NCBI GenBank assembly: GCA_902489075.1
Contig: CABTYO010000004.1
Location: 62,001-126,000 of the forward strand
Origin: an uncultured Faecalicatena sp.
GTDB taxonomy: Bacteria; Bacillota; Clostridia; Lachnospirales; Lachnospiraceae
Reading direction: 5' to 3'
Length of the DNA: 64,000 nucleotides
The notes beneath the pieces are model-generated. The model had not been told where the DNA came from. It made no database searches and was given only the letters and a program-made list of their open reading frames with translations. Each line of letters starts with the position of its first letter. Within the stretch, counting starts at the first letter, position 1. This document shows, piece after piece, positions 17,611 through 26,541 of the stretch. The translations under genes and the position numbers were made by a program.

Positions 17611-18092
17611 GTTTTCATCCCCCTCACCTTTTTGATTTCCAGATAAATCTTCTGGAGCAGCCGGAATTCCACCAGCACAAATCCCACAACAGGTGCTGCC
17701 TGCAGAATCCACATCGGCATTGCACAGGCCGGGCTTACCTGCCCACTTTGGATCGCGGTTACAAAATACCGGTAAGCCGCCGGGATCATATAGGCAAAGA
17801 ACACAAATTCAATCAGATAATCCAGAATAAATATCGCTGACTTCGCCTTTCCTTTCAGCTTATCTGTCAGCTGTTCCAACCTGATCGCAATGGATCTCTG
17901 AACACCAAACCCAATACTTAAAAAGCCGCTCCATACAAAAAGATATCGTGTAATTTCCTCTGTCCATGACAGGGAAAAGTTGAACAAATATCTGGCACAG
18001 ATCTGCACTCCCATGATGAGCGTCATAATCATAAGAAGTCCGATCAGCACCGCCTCCTCAAAATACTGATTCAGCCATTTCAATATTTTCAT
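17598..18092 (-). CDS. TRAP transporter small permease, DctQ family
   Basis: 164 residues with four transmembrane helices and the DctQ signature FNFSLSWTEEITRYLFVWSGFLSIGFGVQ. The start follows GGGAGGATTCT. It overlaps the DctM gene and follows the MFS gene by 37 bp. Together with DctM and DctP it completes a three-component TRAP uptake system. Confidence 0.92.
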   Translation of the reverse strand: MKILKWLNQYFEEAVLIGLLMIMTLIMGVQICARYLFNFSLSWTEEITRYLFVWSGFLSIGFGVQRSIAIRLEQLTDKLKGKAKSAIFILDYLIEFVFFAYMIPAAYRYFVTAIQSGQVSPACAMPMWILQAAPVVGFVLVEFRLLQKIYLEIKKVRGMKTCQQ

Positions 18093-18129
18093 AGAATCCT
18101 CCCATTCTGGCGGAGACTTTAACGTCTGT

Positions 18130-19347
18130 TTAGCCGCGTGAACTTTCCGTCAGTCTGCCGTAGCGCAGATTTACAAATAATGCCAGCACCACACCGATTA
18201 TAGTAATCACGATATTCAGCATGATGACAGAAGCGGCTCCCTTAGAAGCCTGCATAGAACCGGCAAGTGACAGGATGGTGTAATTCGAAAGACTGGAAGC
18301 GATCATAATAATACTGGTGATCGTTCCTTTGATCGTCGGGAACAGGTCATTGACCGTTGCCGTTGCAAGCTGAAGCACACCTCCTGCTGCCGAATAACCG
18401 ATCACAAATGCACCGACCTGGCAGATAAACGGAGTTTTTACCACATACACCGCAATCAGCATTGCCGCCGCAATTGCCGGATAAATCGCCAGGAAACGAA
18501 CCGGCAGGAACTTATTTACCAATATAGAAGTAATAAAGATCGCTGCAATCGTTCCTGCGGAATAATAAGTCTGCATTAAACTTGGATCTGCCATGTGAGC
18601 CACTTCTTTTCCAAAGGTCTGTGCACAGTTCAGCCAGAGCTGGAAGGTCGCGGTACAGGTAAACCCAATCACGATCAAAGCTACACTCTCCATGGTGAAT
18701 TTTGCCTTTTTCAGGCTGCCCAGGAAAGAATCTGCCTTCCCTTCCGCCTTTTTATTTTCCGGCAGAGGAATCTTAAAGACCAACACTCCGATTACCAGGA
18801 TTGCCGCCGCAGACACATACATCAGTACAGAATACGGCAGGTTCGCTGCCGCCAGCGCTCCCATGATAAATGGAAGGATGAGCTGTGCCACAGAGATGAA
18901 CAGTTTCGTCAGCATTGTCGCCAGTCCTGATTTTGGCTCCATGATCTCCACACAGGCCGGAATGACTCCCGTGTCTAAAAATGAGTTCGCTGCCCCGCCC
19001 AGGACTGCCGCAATATAAGCGACCGTCATATTCGGTGAAAATGCAATTCCAATGAAAAACAACGCATAAGAGGCAATTCCCATCAATGCACACGGCCTGC
19101 GTCCCATCCGGTCCGAAATCGGTCCGGAAAACGGCAGAGTAATCAATCTTCCAAGCCCCAGTGCCGCCGCGACCATGGTCACCTTTTCCACACCTGTCCC
19201 CCACTGTCCTGCCAGGAACTCCTTAATCACCTGCTGTCCCAGAAGAGAACAGCCGATTCCATGGATAAAAAAATTCAAATATAAAATAAATGCACTCCCC
19301 AGATATTTCCGGTTCGGGGCAGATGCTTTTGTGATATTCCCGCTCAT
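18130..19347 (-). CDS. Major facilitator superfamily transporter
   Basis: 405 residues, 12 predicted transmembrane segments. The A-loop motif between TM2 and TM3 is clear (GPISDRMGRRPCALMG). No drug-efflux motif C was recognised. The gene lies between aroD (16-bp gap) and the TRAP genes in one operon, so it probably imports a related hydroaromatic substrate or exports an intermediate or product. Having two unrelated uptake systems in one operon is unusual. Substrate unknown. Confidence 0.85.
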   Translation of the reverse strand: MSGNITKASAPNRKYLGSAFILYLNFFIHGIGCSLLGQQVIKEFLAGQWGTGVEKVTMVAAALGLGRLITLPFSGPISDRMGRRPCALMGIASYALFFIGIAFSPNMTVAYIAAVLGGAANSFLDTGVIPACVEIMEPKSGLATMLTKLFISVAQLILPFIMGALAAANLPYSVLMYVSAAAILVIGVLVFKIPLPENKKAEGKADSFLGSLKKAKFTMESVALIVIGFTCTATFQLWLNCAQTFGKEVAHMADPSLMQTYYSAGTIAAIFITSILVNKFLPVRFLAIYPAIAAAMLIAVYVVKTPFICQVGAFVIGYSAAGGVLQLATATVNDLFPTIKGTITSIIMIASSLSNYTILSLAGSMQASKGAASVIMLNIVITIIGVVLALFVNLRYGRLTESSRG

Positions 19348-19363
19348 ATTCCTCTACTCCTCT

Positions 19364-20128
19364 TTAAATGTTTTCCGGGCGATGCAGTACATCCAGAACA
19401 TATTTTAAATCAGCAATATCCAGTTGTCCAGGGGCAGATGTACGCGTGGTACTTCCAAATGTCAGTGCTGATCCGAAGATTTCCCCGCTGATCCGGCTTA
19501 ACTGTCCCAGCCACCCCATCGACATCGTGATCAGGGGGCCGTCAGCATGTGCATTCGCATACTGATTGGTCGCAGATAACAAAGTCAATACGTCCTCCGC
19601 ATTCCTTGGCATCACGGCCACCTTCGGCACGTCCGCGCCCAGTTTTCTCATCTTGCACATCCGCTCCACGATTTCCTGATCATTTGGTGTCTTGTCAAAA
19701 TCATGGTTGGAGATGATCACCGTTTTATTTCTCTCATGTGCATATTTACAGAACTTCTGGCAGATTTCATCTCCCATAAAAAGTTCAATGTCTAACAGGT
19801 CCACATCCCCTGCATCCGCCATGCGCTGATTCAGTTCAATATATTTTTCCAGTTCCATACTGTGCCCGCTGCCCTCGGTGCGGTATGTAAATAAAATCGG
19901 TCTGCTGCCCATCACATCACGCAGCCTGCTGCCCAGCCTCACAGTCTTCTCCATATCATCCGCCTCGGCAAAAAAGTCAGCCCGCCATTCAATCAGATCC
20001 GCTTTCGCCTCAACGGCAAGTCTTGCCTCTCTCAAAATCTCCTCTTCCTCTATGGCAGTGATCGGTACACACACCTTGGGACGTCCCGCGCCCAGTTCCA
20101 TATTCCTGATTTTAATTGTTTTTCTCAT
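19364..20128 (-). CDS. aroD: Type I 3-dehydroquinate dehydratase
   Basis: 254 residues, type I (Schiff-base) class. Catalytic His142 (ISNHDFDKTP) and Lys169 (PKVAVMP) are in place, with the N-terminal IEWRADFF and C-terminal substrate loop SMGWLGQLSRISG. It converts 3-dehydroquinate to 3-dehydroshikimate by syn elimination. ATG at 20128 has the ribosome site GCAGGAGGTAAGC; upstream in-frame codons belong to the hairpin repeat. No other aromatic-biosynthesis gene is nearby, and its neighbours are uptake and catabolic genes, so a catabolic role is likely. Confidence 0.93.
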   Translation of the reverse strand: MRKTIKIRNMELGAGRPKVCVPITAIEEEEILREARLAVEAKADLIEWRADFFAEADDMEKTVRLGSRLRDVMGSRPILFTYRTEGSGHSMELEKYIELNQRMADAGDVDLLDIELFMGDEICQKFCKYAHERNKTVIISNHDFDKTPNDQEIVERMCKMRKLGADVPKVAVMPRNAEDVLTLLSATNQYANAHADGPLITMSMGWLGQLSRISGEIFGSALTFGSTTRTSAPGQLDIADLKYVLDVLHRPENI

Positions 20129-20140
20129 GCTTACCTCCTG

Positions 20141-20253
20141 CTTATGTAACTTAGGCTCGGTCATATCGAGCCTTAGTTACAAAGTACATCCTGTCGACTT
20201 TGGCTTGGTTCTTTCAAGCCTTAGTTACAAAGTACATCCTGTCGACTTTGGCT
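20141..20253 (-). repeat. Tandem 48-bp hairpin repeats upstream of aroD
   Basis: Two units with a 48-bp period. Each has a stem-loop, GGCTCG/CGAGCC at 20154-20172 in unit 1 and GGCTTG/CAAGCC at 20202-20220 in unit 2. Each is followed by the same tail: TTAGTTACAAAGTACATCC, then TGTCGACTT. In unit 1 the stem extends to 14 bp with one mismatch (GTAACT...). Related units occur at 35397-35504 before rbsD. The stems differ by a compensatory C-G to T-A change, so the hairpin itself seems conserved. The repeat abuts the aroD ribosome site. Confidence 0.85.
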
Positions 20254-20256
20254 CCC

Positions 20257-22272
20257 TTATTTATTTGCAAGATATCCGTGTTTGCGCAGTACATTCAGGA
20301 TATTATGTCCTTCCTGGACCCCTTCGATGATACGCCGCGCGCGGACACTGTCCCCGATGTTGATGATTTCCACCTTACTGTCGTTACTGAACGTTTCCTC
20401 AATCTCTTCCAGAACCGGACTTAAGGATTTCATTCCCAGGCAGACAAATCCGTAGTCAAATGTCAGTTCTTCGATTCCGCCATCCGGAGTCTTCACCTCA
20501 AAATGGTTCCCGCACACTTTTGTCAATGCCGTCTTTGTCATTTCCCTGACACGGTATTTACTGCTGATTTCCCTCATCCGAAGCTTGCTGATCGGGTCTA
20601 AGTCCCTTCCGATCTGATCCAGCATCTCCACAATCGTCACATCTGCACCTCTTGGAGCAAAGAACTCAACTACATCGAGGCCTACGGCGCCTCCTCCGAT
20701 AACAGCCACTCTTTTCCCTTCCAGATTTTCCGGGAAACTCTCCAGACTGTCAATCATCCGCAGGATAGAGTACACCCTGCTTCCCTCCTGGTCAATCCAT
20801 TCATGCAGCCCTTCGATCGGCGGGAGCAGCGGCTTAGAACCTGTCGCGTTGACGATGATATTCGGTTTCAGACATTTTACCAGCTTTCCAGTTGCTTCTG
20901 TCCCTGTAAATGTATAGAGATTCGGCAGTTTTTCCGCACGGTTGGTCAGATAGTCTACAAAATCGTGAATTCTCCGTTTGTCCGGTATTTTGCTGATTTC
21001 AGAAGCCAGCCCGCCCAGCACATCCTTTTTCTCAATCAGGAAGGTCTGGCATCCTGCCTCGGCTGCAGTACAGGCTGCCTCCAGTCCGGCGGTTCCTGCG
21101 CCGATAACTACCACATTACACGGCTTTACCACCTTCTGTGTCTTATCCTCCCAGCGGTTCACCAGCGGATTGACCGTACAGCGGATCGGGGTATTCTGTG
21201 CAAGCCGGTGTCCTGCGCATCCGATATTACAGGAAATACATTTGCGGATGTTGTCTTCTTCACCGAATTCTACCTTATTGACCCATTCCGGGTCTGCAAT
21301 CAGCCCACGGCCCATGCCGATAAAATCAGCTTCTCCTTTTTCCAGGATTTCCTCCGCACGTTTCGGAGAACGGATATTTCCTGTGGTAATGGTCGGTTTT
21401 CCAAAAGTCTCCTTGATTGCCCTGGACATATAGGAACGCCATCCGTCTTCCAGCTGGCAGCTGTCAATCTGGTATTGCAGGGAATTATTCAGTCCTGCGG
21501 AAACATCGATGACATCCGCTTCCTCCTGGAAATAAGTCAGGAGTTCTTTCGTATCCTCCAAGGTGTTGCCGCCTTCTGTCAGCTCATCTGCGCTGATTCT
21601 GACGAAGATCGGGAAAAATGGTCCTACCTGTCTTCTGACTTCTTCCATGACCATTTTAGCAAAGCGCGCCCTGTTTTCCGGACTTCCGCCAAATTCATCG
21701 GTGCGGCGGTTCATGGTCGGAGAGAGGAACTGGCTGATCAGATATCCGTGTCCGGCATGAATCTCTACTGCATCAAATCCTGCAGTCTGCGCCCGTTTCG
21801 CCGCCTCACCGTATTTTTTAACGATTCCTTCGATTTCCTCTTTAGTCAGAGGTCTTGGGATGCATCCACCTGGTTTGGAAGGGACATCGGATGATGACAC
21901 AGTCTGCATTCCAATCCGACTCTCCAGGGCAGATGCCCCGGCATGATTGATCTGAATGGCAATGCAGGTGCCGTACTGGTGAACAGATTCACAGAGCTTA
22001 TAAAGTCTGGGAATGTAATTATCATGGTCGATTCGAATCTGCGTGGTCCCGTTAGAGCCTAAAGGAAAGTCCACGCATGCATTTTCCACGATGATCAGAC
22101 CTACGCCGCCCTGTGCCCTCTGCTCATAGTAATCCATATGAAGAAAACTCATTTCTCCATTCTGCTCCCCATAGTTCGTGCCCATAGGCGCCATTGATAT
22201 TCGGTTTTTCACTGTCATTCTTTTCACTGTGAACGGTTCAAATAATTTTGGATATTTTTCATGTTTCTTCAT
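20257..22272 (-). CDS. NADH:flavin oxidoreductase with Fe-S and FAD domains (enoate-reductase type)
   Basis: 671 residues, the standard length for the 2,4-dienoyl-CoA reductase/BaiCD/BaiH class. Residues 1-340 are an OYE-type FMN barrel (EIHAGHGYLISQFLSP, RRTDEFGGSPENRARF). The cluster ligands CISCNIGC and CTVNP bind 4Fe-4S. A FAD domain (VVIGAGTAGLEAACTAAEAG) and an NAD(P) domain (AVIGGGAVGLDVVEFF) follow. It should reduce a carbon-carbon double bond conjugated to a carbonyl. In this operon 3-dehydroshikimate, the AroD product and an enone, is an attractive substrate (inference). The start follows AAGGAGTAATCGAT. Confidence 0.93.
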   Translation of the reverse strand: MKKHEKYPKLFEPFTVKRMTVKNRISMAPMGTNYGEQNGEMSFLHMDYYEQRAQGGVGLIIVENACVDFPLGSNGTTQIRIDHDNYIPRLYKLCESVHQYGTCIAIQINHAGASALESRIGMQTVSSSDVPSKPGGCIPRPLTKEEIEGIVKKYGEAAKRAQTAGFDAVEIHAGHGYLISQFLSPTMNRRTDEFGGSPENRARFAKMVMEEVRRQVGPFFPIFVRISADELTEGGNTLEDTKELLTYFQEEADVIDVSAGLNNSLQYQIDSCQLEDGWRSYMSRAIKETFGKPTITTGNIRSPKRAEEILEKGEADFIGMGRGLIADPEWVNKVEFGEEDNIRKCISCNIGCAGHRLAQNTPIRCTVNPLVNRWEDKTQKVVKPCNVVVIGAGTAGLEAACTAAEAGCQTFLIEKKDVLGGLASEISKIPDKRRIHDFVDYLTNRAEKLPNLYTFTGTEATGKLVKCLKPNIIVNATGSKPLLPPIEGLHEWIDQEGSRVYSILRMIDSLESFPENLEGKRVAVIGGGAVGLDVVEFFAPRGADVTIVEMLDQIGRDLDPISKLRMREISSKYRVREMTKTALTKVCGNHFEVKTPDGGIEELTFDYGFVCLGMKSLSPVLEEIEETFSNDSKVEIINIGDSVRARRIIEGVQEGHNILNVLRKHGYLANK

Positions 22273-22302
22273 ATCGATTACTCCTTCTTACGCTTCTTCT
22301 AT

Positions 22303-23112
22303 TTATTCATCACACCCGTAGGGGTGAATGTCATAATGTCTAAGCAGCTTTAGTCCTTTTCTTAAATCCTGCTCATAATCATCGAATGTATTTGCCTCAT
22401 AGGAAATGTATCCTTTATAGGAAATTGCCTTCAAGGTGTTAAATAACTGGCTGTAGTCAAATCCATCGTCCAGCATCGGAACACGCCTTTCCGGGAAAGG
22501 AAGCATCGGATTGTCTACATGGACGTGCTTTATAAAATCTGCATACTCTACAATATCTGAATACGGATGTCCTCCCGCGATGAACCATCGGAAGTCTAAC
22601 AGAGTCTTTAAATTTTTCTGTCCCAGCTTTTTCGCATATTCATAAGCCTGTGGGACACTTAAAACAGAATTGCAGATAGCATCTGCCAGAGGCTCCATCA
22701 TGATCGTCACGTTATACTGGGACGCGATCTCACATAAAGTCACGATGAGCTGGTCATTCTTTTTCACGGCTTCTTCCCGCTTATCCCCCTCGGGAAGACT
22801 TCTCGTCTTCCCGTTTCCATAGACGAAATATCTGGCGCCCATTTCTGCTGTCCTGTCAACGGCCTTTTTCAGATATTCGGTATAATACTTAAAATCAAAA
22901 TCATCGTCTGCAATCACCACATCCAGGGGCAGAGGATTGTCAAAGACTTCGCTTTCCAGGCCGCTGTCCTTTACAAGCTTTCTGGCTTTTTGATATTCCT
23001 GGTCATCAAAGGACATGATTTCCTTAATGTGCAGCTCAATGCCATCATATCCTGCAGCGGCGATCTGATCTGCCTCTTTTACAAAACCAAAATGGCTGGT
23101 CTTCATTCTCAT
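22303..23112 (-). CDS. Sugar phosphate isomerase/epimerase (xylose isomerase-like TIM barrel)
   Basis: 269 residues, AP-endonuclease-2/IolE-like TIM barrel. The metal ligands of the family can be followed: Glu in MMEPLADA, Asp in TLLDFRWF, His in KHVHVDNP and Glu in ISYEANTF. Members act as ketose epimerases, inosose dehydratases or 5-dehydro-gluconate epimerases (IolO). It lies 11 bp after an alcohol dehydrogenase gene and 30 bp before the flavoenzyme gene. Either isomerisation of a ring-derived keto acid or a second dehydration would fit; the exact reaction is unknown. Confidence 0.88.
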   Translation of the reverse strand: MRMKTSHFGFVKEADQIAAAGYDGIELHIKEIMSFDDQEYQKARKLVKDSGLESEVFDNPLPLDVVIADDDFDFKYYTEYLKKAVDRTAEMGARYFVYGNGKTRSLPEGDKREEAVKKNDQLIVTLCEIASQYNVTIMMEPLADAICNSVLSVPQAYEYAKKLGQKNLKTLLDFRWFIAGGHPYSDIVEYADFIKHVHVDNPMLPFPERRVPMLDDGFDYSQLFNTLKAISYKGYISYEANTFDDYEQDLRKGLKLLRHYDIHPYGCDE

Positions 23113-23123
23113 CAGGCTGCCCC

Positions 23124-24170
23124 CTATTCTTCGTTAACTAAGATGATCTTCACATCTGTGGATTTACCGGATACAAGCTCTTCCATCTTCTTCTGTACCT
23201 GATTCATCGGAACAACGGATGTGATTAGTTTCTTTAAGTCGATTTTTCCTGATGTGATCAGTTCCGGAATTTCATATAACTCATCAACGTAGCAGTAGCT
23301 GCCTTTCAATTTCATCTCATGTGCGACCGCATATTTATACTCGAATCCATCCATATGCTCTGTAGCCATTCCGATCATCGCGATCTCGCCGCCGTTTTTC
23401 ACCATCTTCATACTGGTGTTTAAGCTGACTGCGATTCCGACACAGTCTGCACCGGCATCTGCACCTTTTCCTCCCGTAATCTCCATGACTTTTGCAACTG
23501 GGTCCTCCTTGCCGGAGTTGATCACATAAGATGCCCCGCATTCCAGTGCCTTCTCAAGACGCTGCTCATTCAGGTCGATGCAGATTACATCTTTTGCACC
23601 CAGGCTCTTTAAGCATTCCAGAGCCAGAAGTCCGATCGGGCCGGCACCAAATACAGTCACCACTTTGTCCTTCACATCACTGAGCATCTTGACACCGCGC
23701 AGTGCAACAGAGGTCGGTTCTAACATGGAGCCTTCTTCAAAGCTCATGCTGTCCGGAATCGGGATGAGCTTGTCGGCTGGAACCACCACGTAATCTGCCA
23801 TGGCTCCGTCATATCCTCCTGCCGGCATGGTTGTTCCCGGGATAAAACGGTTCTCACACAGGTTCGGAAGCCCTGCCTTGCAGTCCGGGCACTCCCCGCA
23901 TGGGATGTTGGGATATACCACGACTCTGCCGCCCACCGGGACGGAAGGATTTTTCACATCCTCCCCGTATTTATCTACAATACCGGAAAATTCGTGTCCC
24001 ATGACCAGCGGTGCGACACGCATGGCGCTGGTCCCTTTGAATCCACCGCTGTCTGATCCGCAGATGGAGACTGCCTTTACCTTAATTCTGACCTGTCCTT
24101 TTCCCGGTTCCGGAGTCGGACGTTCCTGCTCTTCTATTTTTAATGGCTCTACATAGCAATACGCTTTCAT
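23124..24170 (-). CDS. Zinc-dependent medium-chain alcohol dehydrogenase (first)
   Basis: 348 residues, MDR superfamily close to threonine/sorbitol dehydrogenases. Catalytic zinc region SICGSDSGG and GHEFSG; structural zinc cysteines in CGECPDCKAGLPNLC; NAD-binding GAGPIGLLALECLKSLGA. It oxidises a secondary hydroxyl to a ketone with NAD+. ATG at 24170 follows GTAGGAGGGAATCATT. It is paired with a second, clearly diverged dehydrogenase upstream, so two different ring hydroxyls may be oxidised in sequence. Confidence 0.92.
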   Translation of the reverse strand: MKAYCYVEPLKIEEQERPTPEPGKGQVRIKVKAVSICGSDSGGFKGTSAMRVAPLVMGHEFSGIVDKYGEDVKNPSVPVGGRVVVYPNIPCGECPDCKAGLPNLCENRFIPGTTMPAGGYDGAMADYVVVPADKLIPIPDSMSFEEGSMLEPTSVALRGVKMLSDVKDKVVTVFGAGPIGLLALECLKSLGAKDVICIDLNEQRLEKALECGASYVINSGKEDPVAKVMEITGGKGADAGADCVGIAVSLNTSMKMVKNGGEIAMIGMATEHMDGFEYKYAVAHEMKLKGSYCYVDELYEIPELITSGKIDLKKLITSVVPMNQVQKKMEELVSGKSTDVKIILVNEE

Positions 24171-24282
24171 AATGATTCCCTCCTACAGCTTAATTTAAAG
24201 CTTCTTTTACTGACTGACCTGCTGCTGTCCTGACAGCATGATATACCATTAAATGCTGATGGCTGCTTTTAATTTTCTCTGC

Positions 24283-25326
24283 CTATAATTTAATCTGAAC
24301 CTTGATCTCTGTGTTCTGCGGATCGTTCAGGACATCGAATGCTTCTTTTCCTTTTTCCAGCGGGTAGGTAGATGTGATCAGGTCCTCCACATTCAGCCTG
24401 TTGTCGGCAAGCATCTGTGCTGCCTCTTTCATCTCGCTTGTGAACATATAGCTTCCGAGGAATTTCAGCCCACGGCCTACGATTTCCATCGGATCGATTT
24501 CAACTTTTTCATGCATCAGTGCTACCAGTACGATTGTTCCGCCGTTTCTGACCAGCTCAAAGGACTGGTTGATGGTGGAACCTACTCCTGCCGCGATAAT
24601 GACTCTGTCTGCTCCGTAGGAATCGGTCAGTTCTTTTACTCTTGCAACGACATCCTCTTCCTTCGCATTGATGACCTCGTCTGCCCCGACCTCTTTTGCC
24701 TTCTTCAGTCTGGTATCCAGAATATCGGAAACAATGACCTTTTCGACGCCCAGAGCCTTTAAGAATTTTACGATCAAAAGACCGATTGGGCCGGCTCCGA
24801 TCAGTACCACACTCTTTTCATCCTCTGTCATGCCTTTTTTCGCACACGCCAGTGTGACGCCGCACGGCTCCAGCATCGCCGCTGCTTCGTAGGAAACATT
24901 GTCCCCTACCGGAACGACCATCCAGTCAGGAACAGTCACATATTCTCTCATAGCTCCGTCTGTCTGCGTTCCGCCGATTGCAGTACCCATACTCTTTCTG
25001 TTTCCGCACAGGTTGCCCTCGCCGCGTCTACAGAAAAAGCAGTCATTGCACAGTACCATCGGATTGACGGTCACCTTCTGTCCCACTTTCAGATCCTTCA
25101 CGTTTTCTCCCACCATGGTGATGTCCCCTGAGAATTCATGTCCCAGTACCAGCGGCGGTGCGAAACGGTCTGATGCGAAACGGTATGCCCCCAGGTCTGA
25201 TCCACAGATGGATACCGTGTTGATCTTGATCTGTACTTCCCCTTCCTTAGGCATCGGGATGCTGCGTTCTTCCAGTTCTAACACTCCGGGGCCCTGATAA
25301 ACTAATGCCTTCATTGTCTCTCCCAT
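24283..25326 (-). CDS. Zinc-dependent medium-chain alcohol dehydrogenase (second)
   Basis: 347 residues with the same architecture as its neighbour: SICGSDLGAYRF and GHEFSGDI for catalytic zinc, CNDCFFCRRGEGNLC for structural zinc, and GAGPIGLLIVKFLKALGV for NAD. ATG at 25326 (after AAAGGAGATCAGGAAA) or the ATG four codons on would both have ribosome sites. Thermotoga IolM, which oxidises scyllo-inosose to a diketone ahead of a creatininase-family hydrolase, is a useful functional analogue, since here too the hydrolase gene lies next door. Confidence 0.92.
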   Translation of the reverse strand: MGETMKALVYQGPGVLELEERSIPMPKEGEVQIKINTVSICGSDLGAYRFASDRFAPPLVLGHEFSGDITMVGENVKDLKVGQKVTVNPMVLCNDCFFCRRGEGNLCGNRKSMGTAIGGTQTDGAMREYVTVPDWMVVPVGDNVSYEAAAMLEPCGVTLACAKKGMTEDEKSVVLIGAGPIGLLIVKFLKALGVEKVIVSDILDTRLKKAKEVGADEVINAKEEDVVARVKELTDSYGADRVIIAAGVGSTINQSFELVRNGGTIVLVALMHEKVEIDPMEIVGRGLKFLGSYMFTSEMKEAAQMLADNRLNVEDLITSTYPLEKGKEAFDVLNDPQNTEIKVQIKL

Positions 25327-25455
25327 TTTCCTGATCTCCTTTTATTTTTAAATATAATATTGTCTGGTTGAGAGTCTGCCTGAACATTCATGTACCTGAC
25401 AGATTTCATCCGGGCTTTTCGTATCATGAATGTTCAGGCCGCTCTATTAAGGCTC

Positions 25456-26418
25456 TTAGCAAGGCCAGGCGATTGTATAAATATGTTTTCCACCCTTTGT
25501 AGGTCCTTTGAGCAGCTTTTCGATCTCTTCCGGGTCTCTCTGGCTCATGTATTTTGCATCCGGAAGGGTTCCGACCGGGCATGCCTCAAGGATATCGTGA
25601 TGAAGTTTTACAAGGTAATCACATACTTTTTCGATGCAGGCTTTTGCTTTTGCAGGATCAGCCTCTGTTGCGTGTCCAAGAACGCCCTGAGGAGCGGTCA
25701 CGCATTCGATTCCTGCATTTCCGACTACACAGTGCCCTGGAATTGGGTTGCCGTAAATATCTCCGCCGCGGTCAACGTGTCCTGCCGGCAGGATTCCGTG
25801 CACGTCTGTGTCTTCTGCATGTTCCATGTCACAGTATTCCGGGAACAGTGCAAGGGAAATGCTCTGCTCAGCCTCACATGCATGCTGGAACGGTCTGTTG
25901 AAAGGTCCGCCGTGCTCTTTGTCCATCAAAGTCTGTGCCATCACACGTGGAAGATCTACAAAATAAATCATAGCAGGAACCTGATATTTTTTGCCCCATT
26001 CCTGGATAGCCACAGGAAGGGAATATTCCTGACCGTGCATACTGATGAAGATCATCTTGCGGAATCCTGTGTTCCAGAATCCAGTGATAATTGCACGCAG
26101 ATATGCCATAAATACATCGTCCGGAAGCGGAATCGTGCATGGCTGGCCGATGTGGTGGAATGGATGGGAACCATACCATACAGGCTCTGCCACTGTACAG
26201 CCGACTTTTTCTGCTACCATCTCGGCGATACGGGAAACGATAAATGTATCCTCTCCGATTGGACCTGAATTTCCGTGATTTTCTGTGGAACCAACCGGAA
26301 TGATGATGACATCGTCCTTTTCCAGTCTCTGCTCAACATCTCTCTTTGTCATTGTCTGATAATACATCTTCTTTGCGGACTCCATCTGTCCTTCATTTGG
26401 GAAACTCCATTCTGCCAT
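25456..26418 (-). CDS. Creatininase-family amidohydrolase/ring-opening hydrolase
   Basis: 320 residues. The family's metal site appears as VGSTENHGNSGPIGEDT, SMHGQEYSLP and HACEAEQSISLALFPE. Compared with the usual E-x-H-G-x-H pattern the second His is missing (Asn-Ser instead), so it is probably not a creatinine hydrolase. Other members cleave C-N or C-C bonds, and Thermotoga IolN opens the inositol ring after double oxidation. It lies between an alcohol dehydrogenase and an HMG-CoA-lyase-like gene. ATG at 26418 follows AAGGAGGATTTAAAA. Hydrolysis of a cyclic diketone is inferred. Confidence 0.85.
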   Translation of the reverse strand: MAEWSFPNEGQMESAKKMYYQTMTKRDVEQRLEKDDVIIIPVGSTENHGNSGPIGEDTFIVSRIAEMVAEKVGCTVAEPVWYGSHPFHHIGQPCTIPLPDDVFMAYLRAIITGFWNTGFRKMIFISMHGQEYSLPVAIQEWGKKYQVPAMIYFVDLPRVMAQTLMDKEHGGPFNRPFQHACEAEQSISLALFPEYCDMEHAEDTDVHGILPAGHVDRGGDIYGNPIPGHCVVGNAGIECVTAPQGVLGHATEADPAKAKACIEKVCDYLVKLHHDILEACPVGTLPDAKYMSQRDPEEIEKLLKGPTKGGKHIYTIAWPC

Positions 26419-26541
26419 TTTTAAATCCTCCTTGTAAAAACACTTTTTCATTTTTTCTTTTTATGAATAATGGATCTGGTCCACTATTTCTGAATTTGTA
26501 GGTAAAGCTGTATATCTCTTTGTATCTGATGCTTTTGCTGC

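Noticed and set aside
19364..20128. AroD considered as a biosynthetic shikimate-pathway gene
   Set aside because: No other aro gene is nearby and it is embedded among uptake and catabolic genes with a carboxylate-type regulator; a biosynthetic role cannot be excluded but is less likely.
20141..20253. Short regularly spaced repeats considered as a CRISPR array
   Set aside because: Only two units with no variable spacers of uniform length, and the repeat itself is a hairpin with a constant tail; no cas genes.
20803..21894. 363-codon plus-strand open frame opposite the OYE/Fe-S flavoenzyme
   Set aside because: Shadow of the real gene, whose flavin, Fe-S and nucleotide motifs are on the minus strand.
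25390..26268. 292-codon plus-strand open frame opposite the creatininase-family gene
   Set aside because: Antisense shadow with no recognisable domain.
25456..26418. Creatinine degradation as the operon function
   Set aside because: The metal motif departs from creatininase, and no creatinase, sarcosine oxidase or hydantoinase gene is present.
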